Below, one piece after another: positions 49,867-60,697 of a stretch of DNA of 64,000 bases. The position numbers were made by a program, and so were the translations under genes. The notes beneath the pieces were generated by a model. The model was not told the DNA's origin. It worked only from the letters and a program-made list of their open reading frames with translations, and ran no database searches. The DNA is from Marinifaba aquimaris (GTDB lineage: Bacteria > Pseudomonadota > Gammaproteobacteria > Enterobacterales > Alteromonadaceae), in assembly GCF_013328345.1 (NCBI RefSeq), contig NZ_JABULX010000011.1, forward strand, positions 1 through 64,000. Reading direction: 5' to 3'. Every line of letters starts with the position of its first letter. Within the stretch, counting starts at the first letter, position 1.

Positions 49867-50769
49867 TTATTGAGCAGCAGGGCTTAATAACACCTTTAAC
49901 CTTTCAATAAAACGCGTAATTTCAGCAGACATCAGGATAAAGTCCGCATCTAACCTTGCTAACTTATCATCCACCGTGATGTCTTCATTTTGTTCTTTTA
50001 ATTCATCACTGAATTTTATACGTTTAATGGTGAGGTCTTCTTGTAATACGCAGCTGATACTCTCATCCCAATCTAGGGCGAGTTTTGTAACATGCTTACC
50101 GTTATCTAAATGCGCTTGGATTTCATCACTTTCTAAATCGACGTTTTTACAACGTATGGTACCTTCTTCATCGCCCATTTCTTTAAACTCTGCTTCAGTA
50201 CCTAAAACAAAATCGTTCGGTTCATTACCTCTAACCCAATCGTTTAGCGTCAGCATTACCGGTGATTCAATCTCAAGTGGGATGATTGGAAGTGAGCCTA
50301 ATGTTTTACGTAAAAAGGCCAATAACTCTTCAGCTTTTGAACTACTTGATGCTTCAACTACAATCCAGCCTGCTTTCTTATCGATATAAGCGCGGGTGAT
50401 TGATGATTTAACAAATGCTTGAGGAAGTAGGGCGTGAACTAAATCTTCTTTGATATTTTGTTTTTCTTTACCTTTGACTTTTCGCCCTTCAGCGATCTCA
50501 ATCTGCTTACATTTTTCTTCAACTTGCTCGCGAATAACCGCAGCAGGTAGTACTTTTTCCTGTTTCTTTAACGCTAACAAAAAGAAGTCTGCAGATTGAT
50601 GGGCTAGATTATGTGTACCCTCTGCAAGTGATGCTGTCCAACCAAAAGATTGCAGTTCGGTTTTGCCGCAAGGTTGGAAGACAAATTCATTCAGCGCTTG
50701 GTTAAGTGCTTCTTGGTCGTACTCAAAGGCTTGGGTGAATTGGTAAAAAAGGGCGTTTTTAAACCACAT
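49867..50769 (-). CDS. rdgC: Recombination-associated protein RdgC
   Basis: A 300-residue DNA-binding protein that forms a ring around duplex DNA and modulates RecA. The start MWFKNALFYQFTQAF and FQPCGKTELQSFGWTASL match the family, as does the VIREQVEEKCKQIEIAEGRKV region. It lies alone on the minus strand. No nucleoid-replication partner is adjacent. Confidence 0.96.
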   Translation of the reverse strand: MWFKNALFYQFTQAFEYDQEALNQALNEFVFQPCGKTELQSFGWTASLAEGTHNLAHQSADFFLLALKKQEKVLPAAVIREQVEEKCKQIEIAEGRKVKGKEKQNIKEDLVHALLPQAFVKSSITRAYIDKKAGWIVVEASSSSKAEELLAFLRKTLGSLPIIPLEIESPVMLTLNDWVRGNEPNDFVLGTEAEFKEMGDEEGTIRCKNVDLESDEIQAHLDNGKHVTKLALDWDESISCVLQEDLTIKRIKFSDELKEQNEDITVDDKLARLDADFILMSAEITRFIERLKVLLSPAAQ

Positions 50770-50858
50770 AGTAGACTCTTTTTAATATAGTTAAATTTCT
50801 GGGCTGAACACTAGGGGAGTTGAAGAGCAGATGCAAGTAAAAGTGCTGTTAATTAACT

Positions 50859-52502
50859 TTAAGCTTGTTCATCAACTTTTTGTGTATTGAGTTTTGTCGT
50901 TAATAGCTCGAATCGTTTGGTTTGGTCAGCATCAAGTGATAATTTATTGAGTGTTGTTTTACATTTTTCGAGCATTTCTTCGTGATGAGATTGTAAGCCA
51001 CCTCTTAATTTTTGATCACTTAACACCTGTAATAAGTTCAAAGCGATACGTGGGTTTTTTGGCATTAAACGCAATGCATCAGAGAAGGCTTGAATCGCTG
51101 GCTCGTTTTGGTTTCGTTGGAAAAACTGAACTGCCATATTGTTGAGCTCACGAGGAGAGTGTTGGATCTCCTGTCTTTCTTTACTTTCTTGTTTAATTAA
51201 CTTACTCAGTACTTTTGTACTGATGTCAGGCTCTTCTTCAATTTGTGTTTCAAGTGAAGAAAGCAGTTCTACCGCTTTTTCTTTATAACCGAGTTCATGA
51301 AATGCTTTTGCTTTATCAATATTATCTTCGATATCATTACTATCTGATTGTGAATCCATCACAGACTTAATAAGTTGCTGTGCTTGTTTTTGTTCATTTT
51401 TAAGATAGTGAATTCTTGCCTGAGTAACGGCTATTTTTTCTCTGGTTTCAGGGTTATTGGGGAATTCATTACGCATTTCATCGATGAACTTCTCAGATTG
51501 CCTTAAAATAGTGTGCGATTCTTCTTCTGTCAGTGTTAACGCTAAATCGACGCCTGTTCTTGCAACTGTCAGATAAAGCTCTGGTGTATCATGAATAGAG
51601 CGTTTACCAAATTTAGCCATATTTTTAGCAGCTTCAAACTGACCTGAATAATCATGGAGCAACCTTGCAAGGTTCAATACATCTTTGTGGCGTTTAATGT
51701 TCCGAGGTGATAATGATGATGCTTTGTGAAATTCCTGATACGCCGCTTCATAGTCTTCTTGGTTGACGTGATACTGAGCGAGCATATCTAACGCCGCTAA
51801 ACGGCTATCGGGTCTTAATTGCAGTTCAGCAAGAATAATTTTAGCTTCTTGTTCTTTATCTTGAGCCAATAATGATTTGGCTAAACCTACTGATGCCCAA
51901 GTGAATTTATGATTCGCTAATAATTGAGAATAAAACGATTCAGCCTCTTCATAAGCTGATGTTGATAATAAAATATCACCTTTTAAACGCATCAACAATG
52001 GGATCATTGATGCCAACTTAGGGTTTTCTAAACTACGTTCAATTAAGTTTAGGGCGTGCTGGCTTTTACCTTCATCTAGCGCTTTATAAATACCTTGAAG
52101 TTTTTGTTTCTTATTGAGGACTCGGGTTAATCTGTCATTGAGCTCTTTAGCTGAAAAAGGCTTTACCAAAAAGTCATCCGGTTGCAGTTCAACAACACTG
52201 TTGACTAAGGCTGCACTGGTTTCAGCACTGACAAAGATAAATGCCGTGGTCAAAGGTACATGACCTTTCGATTTAAGCTCTTCAAATAAATGAAAACCGT
52301 CTTTATCACGACTTAGGTTAAAGGAACAAATGATGACATCAAATTCCATCCGCTCGCACAACCTTAATGCATAAATGGCATTTTCCGCTAGCTTAACCGA
52401 TTTGATGCCCAAGCTTTCCAATGCTCTTTTTAATGAGTTTTGAGCGAGAGGTTGATCATCAATGATTAAGACTTTCAGATTTTTAAATAAAGGTTGATTC
52501 AT
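50859..52502 (-). CDS. Receiver-TPR protein with degenerate phospho-acceptor site
   Basis: A 547-residue cytosolic protein: a CheY-like receiver at about 8-130 followed by TPR-type helical repeats from about 140 to the end. The acidic pocket DD (15-16), Ser92/Thr95 in VSAET and Lys114 in VKPF are present. The phosphorylatable Asp is replaced by Ser60 in VIICSFNL, where relatives have a CDYNL-like sequence. It should therefore not be switched by aspartate phosphorylation. Related receiver-TPR proteins occur widely in marine gammaproteobacteria; no function is established. No histidine kinase is adjacent. Confidence 0.88.
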   Translation of the reverse strand: MNQPLFKNLKVLIIDDQPLAQNSLKRALESLGIKSVKLAENAIYALRLCERMEFDVIICSFNLSRDKDGFHLFEELKSKGHVPLTTAFIFVSAETSAALVNSVVELQPDDFLVKPFSAKELNDRLTRVLNKKQKLQGIYKALDEGKSQHALNLIERSLENPKLASMIPLLMRLKGDILLSTSAYEEAESFYSQLLANHKFTWASVGLAKSLLAQDKEQEAKIILAELQLRPDSRLAALDMLAQYHVNQEDYEAAYQEFHKASSLSPRNIKRHKDVLNLARLLHDYSGQFEAAKNMAKFGKRSIHDTPELYLTVARTGVDLALTLTEEESHTILRQSEKFIDEMRNEFPNNPETREKIAVTQARIHYLKNEQKQAQQLIKSVMDSQSDSNDIEDNIDKAKAFHELGYKEKAVELLSSLETQIEEEPDISTKVLSKLIKQESKERQEIQHSPRELNNMAVQFFQRNQNEPAIQAFSDALRLMPKNPRIALNLLQVLSDQKLRGGLQSHHEEMLEKCKTTLNKLSLDADQTKRFELLTTKLNTQKVDEQA

Positions 52503-52618
52503 AAAACCTGTAGAACGGTGTGTTTTTAATAGCTTAGGTTATGAATGCATAATAGGGAAAGCTCACTGAGATTAAAACCTAATTTATGCAAAAAAATGTG
52601 TATAAACTGAGGGTTAGC

Positions 52619-52643
52619 TGTGCTCGATATCATATCGAGCACA
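52619..52643. repeat. 25-base palindrome after dsbB
   Basis: TGTGCTCGATAT-C-ATATCGAGCACA, a 12-bp perfect inverted repeat with a single central base, six bases past the dsbB stop (minus strand). There is no T tract on either side, so it is not a canonical terminator. It may stabilise the 3' end or bind a dimeric protein. Confidence 0.55.
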
Positions 52644-52648
52644 CTAAA

Positions 52649-53167
52649 CTAGAGCTTGTGATTTTTGATCAAACTGGCTAAAGCAAATGTCGCCATTAAA
52701 ATAGTTGAAGCAGCAAATATGACTAACATCCAACCCGGCATAGAAAGTCCTAAAAATTGCCAACTTATTTCACCGCACATACCTCTTGGTTCAAACACAC
52801 TTGGAAACCAAACATGTGGATTAAACCATGCAGGGAAATCTGGAATAGTATCGCAGACAGCAAATAATGGGTTGGGTTCGTTTTGGACTTCAAGATGATC
52901 ATTTGCAATTTTTAAACCCCAAATACTACTGGTCAATACTGCAATATAACTGATACTTCTACACCAAGCATTTTCTGGTTTTATTAATGCAGGTATGGCG
53001 CCCAATGCCATGCCAAATATGGCGAGTCTTTGATAAATACATTTGATACAGGGTTCTAAACCCATGGCATATTGGAAATAAAGCGCTGCTACTTCTAATA
53101 ATGCACAAATGACAAAGACTAAGCCCCATGAGGTTCTTTGATGTGAGAAGTTAATGAGTGTTTGCAT
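52649..53167 (-). CDS. dsbB: Disulfide bond formation protein DsbB
   Basis: Inner-membrane enzyme that reoxidises DsbA and passes electrons to quinone. At 172 residues with four hydrophobic helices it has family length. The first cysteine pair is in EPCIKCIYQR and the second pair in VCDTIPDF and RGMCGEIS. It lies next to nhaB on the same strand, a known gammaproteobacterial arrangement. A terminator after nhaB suggests a separate promoter. Confidence 0.95.
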   Translation of the reverse strand: MQTLINFSHQRTSWGLVFVICALLEVAALYFQYAMGLEPCIKCIYQRLAIFGMALGAIPALIKPENAWCRSISYIAVLTSSIWGLKIANDHLEVQNEPNPLFAVCDTIPDFPAWFNPHVWFPSVFEPRGMCGEISWQFLGLSMPGWMLVIFAASTILMATFALASLIKNHKL

Positions 53168-53180
53168 AAATTCTTCTTAT

Positions 53181-53205
53181 AAAAAAGCCGAGCATAGCTC
53201 GGCTT
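53181..53205 (-). terminator. Terminator of nhaB
   Basis: Minus-strand AAGCCGAGC-TAT-GCTCGGCTTTTTT, an 8-bp GC stem with six T, about 30 bases after the nhaB stop and just upstream of dsbB. Confidence 0.9.
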
Positions 53206-53233
53206 AATTCAAACTAATTTAGGTTAAGCTATC

Positions 53234-54820
53234 TTAATGACCAGAACCGGCTGCTTCAACCCCTTCTGTCGCAACATGATGGTGAATTAAACCAGCATCA
53301 TACATAGATTGCGTCATATCAGGTAATAAGAACCAAGTTGTCAACAAGCCAACAATCGTTAGTACGATGGTATACGGTAGAGCCATAATGACCATACGTC
53401 CGTATGAAAGTCTAACTAACGGCGCAATAGCACTTGTTAATAGAAACAAAAAAGCTGCTTGACCATTGGGGGTTGCAACACTCGGTAAATTAGTACCTGT
53501 ATTGATTGATACCGCTAATAAGTCGAATTGATCCCGAGTGATTTGGCCCATATCTAACGCATGTCTCACTTCGGTAATATACACAGAGCCTACAAATACG
53601 TTATCTGAAACCATTGATAAAAGCCCGTTAGCGATGAAAAACATGGTTAATTGCACATCACCTTCAAAAGACAAAACCCATTGAATAACCGGTATAAATA
53701 AAGCTTGGTCGATAATAACGGCAACGATTGCAAAGAAAACACAAAGTAGGGCGGTGAACGGTAATGCCTCTTCGAAAGCTTTACCCAGTGCATGCTCTTC
53801 TGTGATACCACAAAAACTCGTCGCTAAAATAATAATTGAAAGGCCAATTAAACCAACTGATGCTAAGTGCATCGCTAATGCAACGACTAACCAAACAGCT
53901 ATGACAGCTTGAATGGCTAACTTAGCATTGTCACGAATATTGCGTTTTCTATCTTGCTCTTTGTCGTAGTCACAAAGGATTTTATAGACAGAATCCGGTA
54001 GCTCAGAACCATACGAGAACGTCTTTGTTTTTTCGACTAAGAAGGTCGTTAATAAACCGAAGAAGAATACTGGAATAGTGACAGGCGCCATGCGAAGCGC
54101 AAACTCTAAAAAGCCCCAACTTGCTTTATCGGCAATGATAAGGTTTTGTGGTTCGCCAACCATTGTCATTACACCGCCAAGGGCAGTGCCGACACCAGCA
54201 TGCATTAATAAGTTTCTTAAAAATGCACGGAATTTATCTAAATCTTCTCTAGATACATGACAAAGATGTTCATCGGTGCCGTGGTCGTGATCGTCGTTGA
54301 AACCTTTACCTGAAGCGACTTTGTGGTAGATAGTGTAGAAACCAACGGCTACGCTAATAATGACTGCAATTACTGTCAGCGCATCAAGGAAGGCTGATAA
54401 TACAGCCGCAGAAAAGGTAAAAGATAGCGACAGGACTATTTTTGACCTAATTCGAGTCAATAGTTTGGTAAACGCAAACAGCAGTAAGTCCTTCATAAAG
54501 AAGATACCTGCAACCATGAAAACTAAGAGTAATACAACTTCTATATTGACTTCTATTTCATGCATGACAGTATAAGGGGACGTCATGCCTATCGCGACAG
54601 CTTCTAGTGCTAATAAACCACCTGGTTGGAGAGGATAACACTTCAGTGCCATTGCCAGAGTGAAGATAAATTCAAGTACTAGCAACCAACCAGCGATATA
54701 AGGGTCGATACTAAAAATGATGGGGTTTAGTATTAAAAAGGCAATAATGGCCTTTTTGTACCAGTCTGGAGAGTGCCCCAGAAAATTGTTATATATGGCT
54801 CTGGGTAATGATTCCTGCAT
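53234..54820 (-). CDS. nhaB: Na+/H+ antiporter NhaB
   Basis: Electrogenic sodium-proton antiporter, important for a marine cell. The 528 residues form about twelve hydrophobic segments and include [29 protein letters not shown] and [21 protein letters not shown]. coli NhaB has 513 residues; the extra length is mainly a His/Gly-rich C-terminal tail. It is divergent from fadR, as in E. coli. Confidence 0.96.
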   Translation of the reverse strand: MQESLPRAIYNNFLGHSPDWYKKAIIAFLILNPIIFSIDPYIAGWLLVLEFIFTLAMALKCYPLQPGGLLALEAVAIGMTSPYTVMHEIEVNIEVVLLLVFMVAGIFFMKDLLLFAFTKLLTRIRSKIVLSLSFTFSAAVLSAFLDALTVIAVIISVAVGFYTIYHKVASGKGFNDDHDHGTDEHLCHVSREDLDKFRAFLRNLLMHAGVGTALGGVMTMVGEPQNLIIADKASWGFLEFALRMAPVTIPVFFFGLLTTFLVEKTKTFSYGSELPDSVYKILCDYDKEQDRKRNIRDNAKLAIQAVIAVWLVVALAMHLASVGLIGLSIIILATSFCGITEEHALGKAFEEALPFTALLCVFFAIVAVIIDQALFIPVIQWVLSFEGDVQLTMFFIANGLLSMVSDNVFVGSVYITEVRHALDMGQITRDQFDLLAVSINTGTNLPSVATPNGQAAFLFLLTSAIAPLVRLSYGRMVIMALPYTIVLTIVGLLTTWFLLPDMTQSMYDAGLIHHHVATEGVEAAGSGH

Positions 54821-55041
54821 TGTAGGCGCCTCGTTAGTAAAAACTAAACTATGAACTTTATTTTTATTGAGTATTTATCATAGTGCTAATGTGTGAAAAC
54901 TATAGATTTTCAGGCGCGTAATATACATTAATTAATTTATATTTGGGTAAAAAATATTTAATTTCTTGTATCTTATTTAGCGGCTGCGTTACTATTCGCT
55001 TTTCCTAACCAATAAAAAGAAGAATAACAGGGAGTTAAGTT

Positions 55042-55740
55042 ATGTTTGTAAAGGCGCAAAGCCCTGCAAATTTTGCTGAAGAATACATAGTTGAGTCCAT
55101 TTGGAATGGTCGATTCCCTGTTGATAGTATTTTACCTGCTGAGCGCGAGCTGTCTGAATTAATTGGTGTTACAAGAACGACCTTACGTGAAGTATTGCAA
55201 AGGCTGGCTAGAGATGGCTGGTTAACGATACAACATGGTAAACCGACTAAAGTTAATAACTATTGGCAAACGTCCGGTTTAAACATTCTTGAGACACTGG
55301 TAAAACTCGACGCTGAAAAAGCGCCACAGCTCATTGATAACTTACTATCAGCAAGAACTGACGTGTGCGGGATATATGTCCGTAATGCGGTCAAAACCAA
55401 TCCTGAAATTGCTTTGTCTGCATTTGATGGGTTAGCGGAATTAACTGATACGGGTCATGATTATGCAGAGTTTGATTATCAGCTTTATCACAAGTTAGCT
55501 CAAGCCTCGGATAATCCAATTTACATGCTAATTTTAAATGGTTTCAAAGGCCTGTATTCTAAAATCGGTTCATTCTATTTTGGCTTTCCAGAGTCAAGAC
55601 AATTGGCACAGAAGTTCTATACAGAACTGAAAGAGCTAGTTGAAAAAGGTGAGCACGAAGCGGTGTTACCACTTATCCGTAAACACGGTTTTGAAAGTGG
55701 TGAAATTTTCAACCAATATAAGGCACAACTTAGTATTTAA
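55042..55740 (+). CDS. fadR: Fatty acid metabolism regulator FadR
   Basis: GntR-family regulator that represses fatty-acid degradation and activates unsaturated fatty-acid synthesis; released by long-chain acyl-CoA. The 232 residues have a winged helix at about 8-70 ([33 protein letters not shown]) and an acyl-CoA-binding domain with [10 protein letters not shown] and [14 protein letters not shown] precedes the ATG. Its stop overlaps the spoVR stop on the other strand. A likely target, fadE, lies at the right end of the window. Confidence 0.96.
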   Translation: MFVKAQSPANFAEEYIVESIWNGRFPVDSILPAERELSELIGVTRTTLREVLQRLARDGWLTIQHGKPTKVNNYWQTSGLNILETLVKLDAEKAPQLIDNLLSARTDVCGIYVRNAVKTNPEIALSAFDGLAELTDTGHDYAEFDYQLYHKLAQASDNPIYMLILNGFKGLYSKIGSFYFGFPESRQLAQKFYTELKELVEKGEHEAVLPLIRKHGFESGEIFNQYKAQLSI

Positions 55741-57272
55741 ATCTCTATACTGAGAATCTCCGACTTTACCGGGCAAGACGCAATAGATTTTAGCTTGTTA
55801 TTGCTTTGCTTGGACTTCAGATGTACATTAAATCCCCATAATCTATGCAGATGCTTTAATACCTCCTGACTAGAATCAGCTAGGGGTACATCATTTTGTG
55901 GCGTATGACATAAAGTTAAAGAACGATCGCCTTGTAAATCAACGTCATAAACCTGAATGTTTGGCTCTAAGTTACTCAAATTATATTGAGCTGATAATCT
56001 TTCTCTAAGTTGTTTATAGCCAGAATCATTGTGAATAGCATCTACTGATAAAAAGGGTTTGTTTTCATCATCGTGTATATGAAAAAATTTAAAGTCTCTC
56101 ATAATTTTTGGTGAAAGGAATTGATTGATAAAACTTTCATCTTTAAAGTTTTCCATTGCGAAATGTAGGGTTTCCAGCCAATCAGCACCTGCAAATTCCG
56201 GAAACCAAGCTTTATCTTCATCTGTTGGTGTTTCACAAATTCTTCTAATATCACACATCATGTTAAACCCAAGTGCGTATGGGTTTATTCCAGAGTAGTA
56301 GGGGCTGTTAAAGCTGGGTTGATACACAACATTGGTGTGATTGTGTAAAAACTCCATCATGAATCTATCTGTAACTAGGCCTTCATCATATAAGTGATTC
56401 AAGATGGTGTAATGCCAAAAGGTGGCCCATCCTTCATTCATTACTTGGGTTTGTTTTTGTGGGTAAAAATACTGTGATATTTTTCGAACAATTCTGACTA
56501 CTTCACGCTGCCAAGGCTTTAAAAGCGGGGCATTTTTTTCAATAAAGTACAAAATGTTCTCTTGCGGTTCTTTGGGAAAGCGCTTTGTTTTTTTCTTTTC
56601 TTCATTTGGCGTATCAGGAATTGTCCGCCAAAGCTCATTAACTTGAGACTGTAAGTAATTTTCGCGCTCTTTTTGTCTTTTTAGCTCCTCGTGCATTGAT
56701 ATTTTTTGAGGTCGTTTATACCTATCAACACCAAAGTTCATCAAGGCATGGCATGAATCTAAAATATCTTCTACTTCATCAATACCATACTTTTGCTCAC
56801 ACTCATGAATATAATTTTTAGCAAAGACTAAATAATCGATGATTGAATTTGCATCCGTCCAGGTTTTAAAAAGGTAGTTGTTTTTGAAAAATGAGTTATG
56901 GCCATAACTTGCGTGAGCGATAACAAGCGCCTGCATAGTAATGGTGTTTTCTTCCATTAAATAAGCAATACAAGGGTCTGAATTAATTACAATTTCATAA
57001 GCAAGCCCCATTTGCCCGCGTTTGTAATTCTGTTGTGTTTGGATAAACTTTTTACCATAGGACCAGTGGCTATAACCAATAGGCATTCCAACGCTGGAAT
57101 AGGCATCCATCATTTGCTCGGCGGTAATGATTTCAATTTGATTGGCGTAGGTATCTAATTTGTAATGTTTAGCTACCCGTTTGATTTCTTTGTGGTATTG
57201 ATCAAGTAAATCAAAACTCCAATCTGGGCCGTCAGACAGTACTTTTCTATCAGTTTTTGCGGTATTCCCCAT
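55737..57272 (-). CDS. ycgB: SpoVR family protein (YcgB)
   Basis: A 511-residue soluble protein of the SpoVR family: [34 protein letters not shown] at the start, [13 protein letters not shown], and [13 protein letters not shown] with a metallopeptidase-like look. The biochemical role is unknown; in E. coli it is stress-induced. It follows the yeaH-like gene by 11 bases, so the three genes yeaG-yeaH-ycgB form one operon here although they are apart in E. coli. Confidence 0.92.
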   Translation of the reverse strand: MGNTAKTDRKVLSDGPDWSFDLLDQYHKEIKRVAKHYKLDTYANQIEIITAEQMMDAYSSVGMPIGYSHWSYGKKFIQTQQNYKRGQMGLAYEIVINSDPCIAYLMEENTITMQALVIAHASYGHNSFFKNNYLFKTWTDANSIIDYLVFAKNYIHECEQKYGIDEVEDILDSCHALMNFGVDRYKRPQKISMHEELKRQKERENYLQSQVNELWRTIPDTPNEEKKKTKRFPKEPQENILYFIEKNAPLLKPWQREVVRIVRKISQYFYPQKQTQVMNEGWATFWHYTILNHLYDEGLVTDRFMMEFLHNHTNVVYQPSFNSPYYSGINPYALGFNMMCDIRRICETPTDEDKAWFPEFAGADWLETLHFAMENFKDESFINQFLSPKIMRDFKFFHIHDDENKPFLSVDAIHNDSGYKQLRERLSAQYNLSNLEPNIQVYDVDLQGDRSLTLCHTPQNDVPLADSSQEVLKHLHRLWGFNVHLKSKQSNNKLKSIASCPVKSEILSIEI

Positions 57273-57283
57273 TGATAAACCCT

Positions 57284-58549
57284 CTAAGCAGTTTGCTTTT
57301 TAAACAATTCTCTAAAGACAGGGTATATGTCCTCCTGACCCTTAATATGTGCGATTGCTAAATGGTCACATGCTTCTTGTAAATGTTGATATTCACTCCA
57401 TAGCGTCTGATGAGCACGTTGAGTTATTTCTATGTAGGTGTAATAACGAATTAGCGGTAAAATATCTTTAGATAATATTTCACTGCAAAGTGGTGAATCA
57501 TCAGCCCAATTATCGCCATCTGAAGCTTGCGCGGCATATATATTCCACTCGTCGCTTGGATAACGCTTTTGGATGATGTCTTTCATCAATTTCAATGCGC
57601 TGGATACTATCGTTCCGCCCGTTTCTTGCGAGTAAAAAAATTCTTGCTCATCAACTTCTTTAGCTTGCGTATGGTGTCTAATGTAAACAACATCTATATC
57701 TTTATAGGTACGGCTTAAAAATAAATAAAGTAAAATATAAAAGCGCTTTGCCATATCTTTGGTAGCTTGATCCATCGAACCTGAAACATCCATTAAGCAA
57801 AACATAACTGCTTTACTTGTCGGTACTGGTTTTTTATCAAAATTACGATACCTAAGATCAAATTCATCAATGAAAGGGACTTTTTTTATCTTTGCTTTAA
57901 GCGCTTTAATTTCTTTTTCTAGGATTAAGACCGCAGAGTGGTGACTTTTTTCATCCTCTTTGAGGTTGGCTAAATCTTTTTCAGCCTGTTTGAGTTGTTT
58001 CCTATCTTTACCCGTTAACGCTATCTTTCGAGATAATGCGTTTTTTAAAGACTTGACAATATCGATATTGGCAGGGGTGCCGTCTGATTTAAATCCAGCT
58101 CGGTAGGTTTTGTATTCAACAATTTTGTTGAGCTGGTTTTTTTTAAGGTTTGGTAGTGCTAAGTCTTCAAACAATAGGTCTAAGTATTCATCTTTAGAAA
58201 TTTGAAAAACAAAATCGTCTTCTCCTTCACCATCTTGAGAAGCTTCTGCTCCTTTACCTTGACCCGCGCCACCTTCTGGACGTTTAACTTTATCGCCGGT
58301 GACAAATTGATCATTACCGGGATGAACTTGATCAGTAATTCCTCCTTTACCATGATGGAAAAAAGGCTCAGTAATGTCTTTACTGGGTATACTGATGCTT
58401 TCACCAGATGTTAAATCAGTGACACTGCGTTTGTTTATAGAATCAGATACCGCTTTTTTTATCTGTTGTTTGTAGCGACGCAAAAAACGTTGCCTGTTAA
58501 CAGTACTTTTGTTTTTTGCGTTTTCTCTACGATCAATAAAATGCGCCAT
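57284..58549 (-). CDS. yeaH: YeaH/YhbH family protein (DUF444, VWA-like)
   Basis: A 421-residue protein with a basic N-terminus ([20 protein letters not shown]), a linker rich in Gly/Glu at 90-112, a coiled region at about 180-222 and a von Willebrand A-like domain with the metal site DVSGS at 254-258. It functions with the YeaG kinase in E. coli nitrogen-starvation and stationary-phase responses. It is 18 bases after yeaG. Confidence 0.93.
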   Translation of the reverse strand: MAHFIDRRENAKNKSTVNRQRFLRRYKQQIKKAVSDSINKRSVTDLTSGESISIPSKDITEPFFHHGKGGITDQVHPGNDQFVTGDKVKRPEGGAGQGKGAEASQDGEGEDDFVFQISKDEYLDLLFEDLALPNLKKNQLNKIVEYKTYRAGFKSDGTPANIDIVKSLKNALSRKIALTGKDRKQLKQAEKDLANLKEDEKSHHSAVLILEKEIKALKAKIKKVPFIDEFDLRYRNFDKKPVPTSKAVMFCLMDVSGSMDQATKDMAKRFYILLYLFLSRTYKDIDVVYIRHHTQAKEVDEQEFFYSQETGGTIVSSALKLMKDIIQKRYPSDEWNIYAAQASDGDNWADDSPLCSEILSKDILPLIRYYTYIEITQRAHQTLWSEYQHLQEACDHLAIAHIKGQEDIYPVFRELFKKQTA

Positions 58550-58567
58550 ACTTCTCTCCGAATTGAG

Positions 58568-60490
58568 TTACGAAGATTTACGAACGCGTAAATACCATTC
58601 AGATAAAAGTCTAACTTGTTTTTGGGTGTAACCTTTCTCCATCATCCGTGCGACAAAGTCGTCGTGTTTTTTCTGATCTTCAGCAGATGGATTTGCGTTG
58701 AACGAGATAACGGGAAGTAGCTCCTCAGTATTGGAGAACATTTTCTTCTCAATCACTGTTCTTAATTTCTCGTAACTGGTCCAATTAGGGTTTTTACCAT
58801 TATTGTTGGCTCTAGCGCGAAGTACAAAGTTAACGATCTCGTTTCTAAAGTCTTTAGGGTTAGAAATACCCGCTGGCTTTTCAATTTTTTCTAACTCGTT
58901 ATTGAGCGCTTCACGATCGAATAGCTGGCCAGTATCTGGGTCTCGATACTCTTGGTCTTGGATCCAAAAGTCAGCATAAATTACGTAGCGATCAAATATG
59001 TTTTGCCCATATTCAGAGTAGGATTCTAAGTATGCTGTTTGAATTTCTTTACCAATAAATTCTACGTATTGAGGAATCAGGTAACCTTTTAAGTGTTCTA
59101 AATATACATCAGCCAGCTCTTTGGAGAACTGCTCTCGCTCAATTTGCTGCTCTAGGATATAAAATAGATGTACTGGGTTTGCTGCAATCTCAGTATGATC
59201 AAAATTAAACACACGCGAAATGATCTTAAAGGCAAACCGCGTTGATAAACCATTCATACCTTCGTCAACACCTGCAAAATCACGGTATTCTTGCATTGAT
59301 TTTGCTTTTGGATCGGTGTCTTTTAAGCTTTCACCATCATAGACTCGCATTTTAGAATACAGATTAGAGTTTTCTGGATTGACTAAGCGAGATAAAACAC
59401 TAAATTGCGCCATTATTTCGAGTGTACTCGGTGCACAAGGCGATTTGTTAAGTTCACTCGACTCAATTAGTTTTTGATAGATTTTGATTTCTTCAGAAAC
59501 GCGCAAACAATAAGGCACTTTGACAATGTAAACACGATCTAAAAAGGCTTCATTGTTTTTGTTGTTTCTAAAGCTTTGCCATTCTGATTCGTTCGAATGC
59601 GCTAAAATAATGCCCTCATAGGGCAAAGCTGACATGCCTTCTGTTGGGTTGTAATTACCTTCTTGGGTTGCTGTTAGCAAGGGATGCAGCACTTTGATCG
59701 GTGCTTTAAACATCTCAACAAACTCCATAACACCCTGATTAGCTTTGCAAAGTGCACCCGAGTAACTGTATGCATCAGGATCATCTTGAGCATATTCATC
59801 GAGCATTCGAATATCCACTTTACCGACTAAAGCAGAGATATCTTGATTGTTGTCATCGCCAGGTTCAGTTTTAGCAATGCCTATTTGATCCAAAATTGAT
59901 GGATAACGTTTCACGACTTTGAATTTTGATATATCGCCACCAAATTCATGTAAACGCTTACGTGCCCAAGGTGACATAATCGTTTTTAAGTAACGTTTAG
60001 GGATGTTGTATTCTGAAGACAATAAATCGCCGTCTTCATCACAATCAAATAATGATAAGGGATGGTCATTAACTGGAGAGCCTTTGAGTACATAAATAGG
60101 CTCTTTTTGCATAAGGCTTTTTAGTTTTTCCGCTAATGAAGATTTACCACCACCAACAGGGCCCAACAAATATAAAACCTGTTTCTTTTCTTCTAGACCT
60201 TGAGCGGAATGTCTAAGGTAACTAACAATTTGTTCAATTGCTTCTTCCATGCCGTAAAATTCTGCAAAAGCAGGGTAACGTGCAATAACTCGATTTGAAA
60301 ATATCCGACTTAGACGAGCATCCTGCGAAGTGTCGACCATTTCAGGGTCGCCAATGGCAAGAAGTAAACGTTCAGCAGCATTAGCATAAACAGATTTATC
60401 TGTTTTACACATTTCGAGGAATTCACCAATAGTGAACTCTTCTTCCTGACTGGCATCAAAACGTTCTTGAAAGTGCTCGAAAATACCCAT
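58568..60490 (-). CDS. yeaG: PrkA-family serine protein kinase YeaG
   Basis: A 640-residue protein (E. coli YeaG has 644). The start MGIFEHFQERF follows GGAGGG; the longer reading from 60598 is rejected. An AAA-type P-loop GPVGGGKS is at 110-117, followed by the PrkA kinase-like C-terminal domain. In E. coli YeaG autophosphorylates and is involved in adaptation to sustained nitrogen starvation. It is the first gene of the yeaG-yeaH-ycgB operon. Confidence 0.95.
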   Translation of the reverse strand: MGIFEHFQERFDASQEEEFTIGEFLEMCKTDKSVYANAAERLLLAIGDPEMVDTSQDARLSRIFSNRVIARYPAFAEFYGMEEAIEQIVSYLRHSAQGLEEKKQVLYLLGPVGGGKSSLAEKLKSLMQKEPIYVLKGSPVNDHPLSLFDCDEDGDLLSSEYNIPKRYLKTIMSPWARKRLHEFGGDISKFKVVKRYPSILDQIGIAKTEPGDDNNQDISALVGKVDIRMLDEYAQDDPDAYSYSGALCKANQGVMEFVEMFKAPIKVLHPLLTATQEGNYNPTEGMSALPYEGIILAHSNESEWQSFRNNKNNEAFLDRVYIVKVPYCLRVSEEIKIYQKLIESSELNKSPCAPSTLEIMAQFSVLSRLVNPENSNLYSKMRVYDGESLKDTDPKAKSMQEYRDFAGVDEGMNGLSTRFAFKIISRVFNFDHTEIAANPVHLFYILEQQIEREQFSKELADVYLEHLKGYLIPQYVEFIGKEIQTAYLESYSEYGQNIFDRYVIYADFWIQDQEYRDPDTGQLFDREALNNELEKIEKPAGISNPKDFRNEIVNFVLRARANNNGKNPNWTSYEKLRTVIEKKMFSNTEELLPVISFNANPSAEDQKKHDDFVARMMEKGYTQKQVRLLSEWYLRVRKSS

Positions 60491-60649
60491 AAAACCCTCC
60501 GCAATTGCTAAGGAAAGATGAAAAAGGAAAAACGAAATTTTGAACAGGCTTATACTAAATTTAGTTGGGGTTTTGATAATTGCCCATAAAATAAGCAATT
60601 TTTATTACGAATGGGAAATAAGAAAGGTTTAAAAAAGATAAAATTAAAC

Positions 60650-60673
60650 AAAAAAGCCCCGCAGGAGCGAGGC
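60650..60673 (-). terminator. Terminator of sodB
   Basis: Minus-strand GCCTCGC-TCCT-GCGGGGC (one U-G pair) followed by six T, about 25 bases past the sodB stop. Confidence 0.88.
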
Positions 60674-60697
60674 TTTCTATTAGGTTGAAAACTGCGC

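Noticed and set aside
60491-60598. 36-residue hydrophobic N-terminal extension of YeaG
   Set aside because: The family starts at MGIFEHF, which follows a strong GGAGGG site; the extension is upstream leader.
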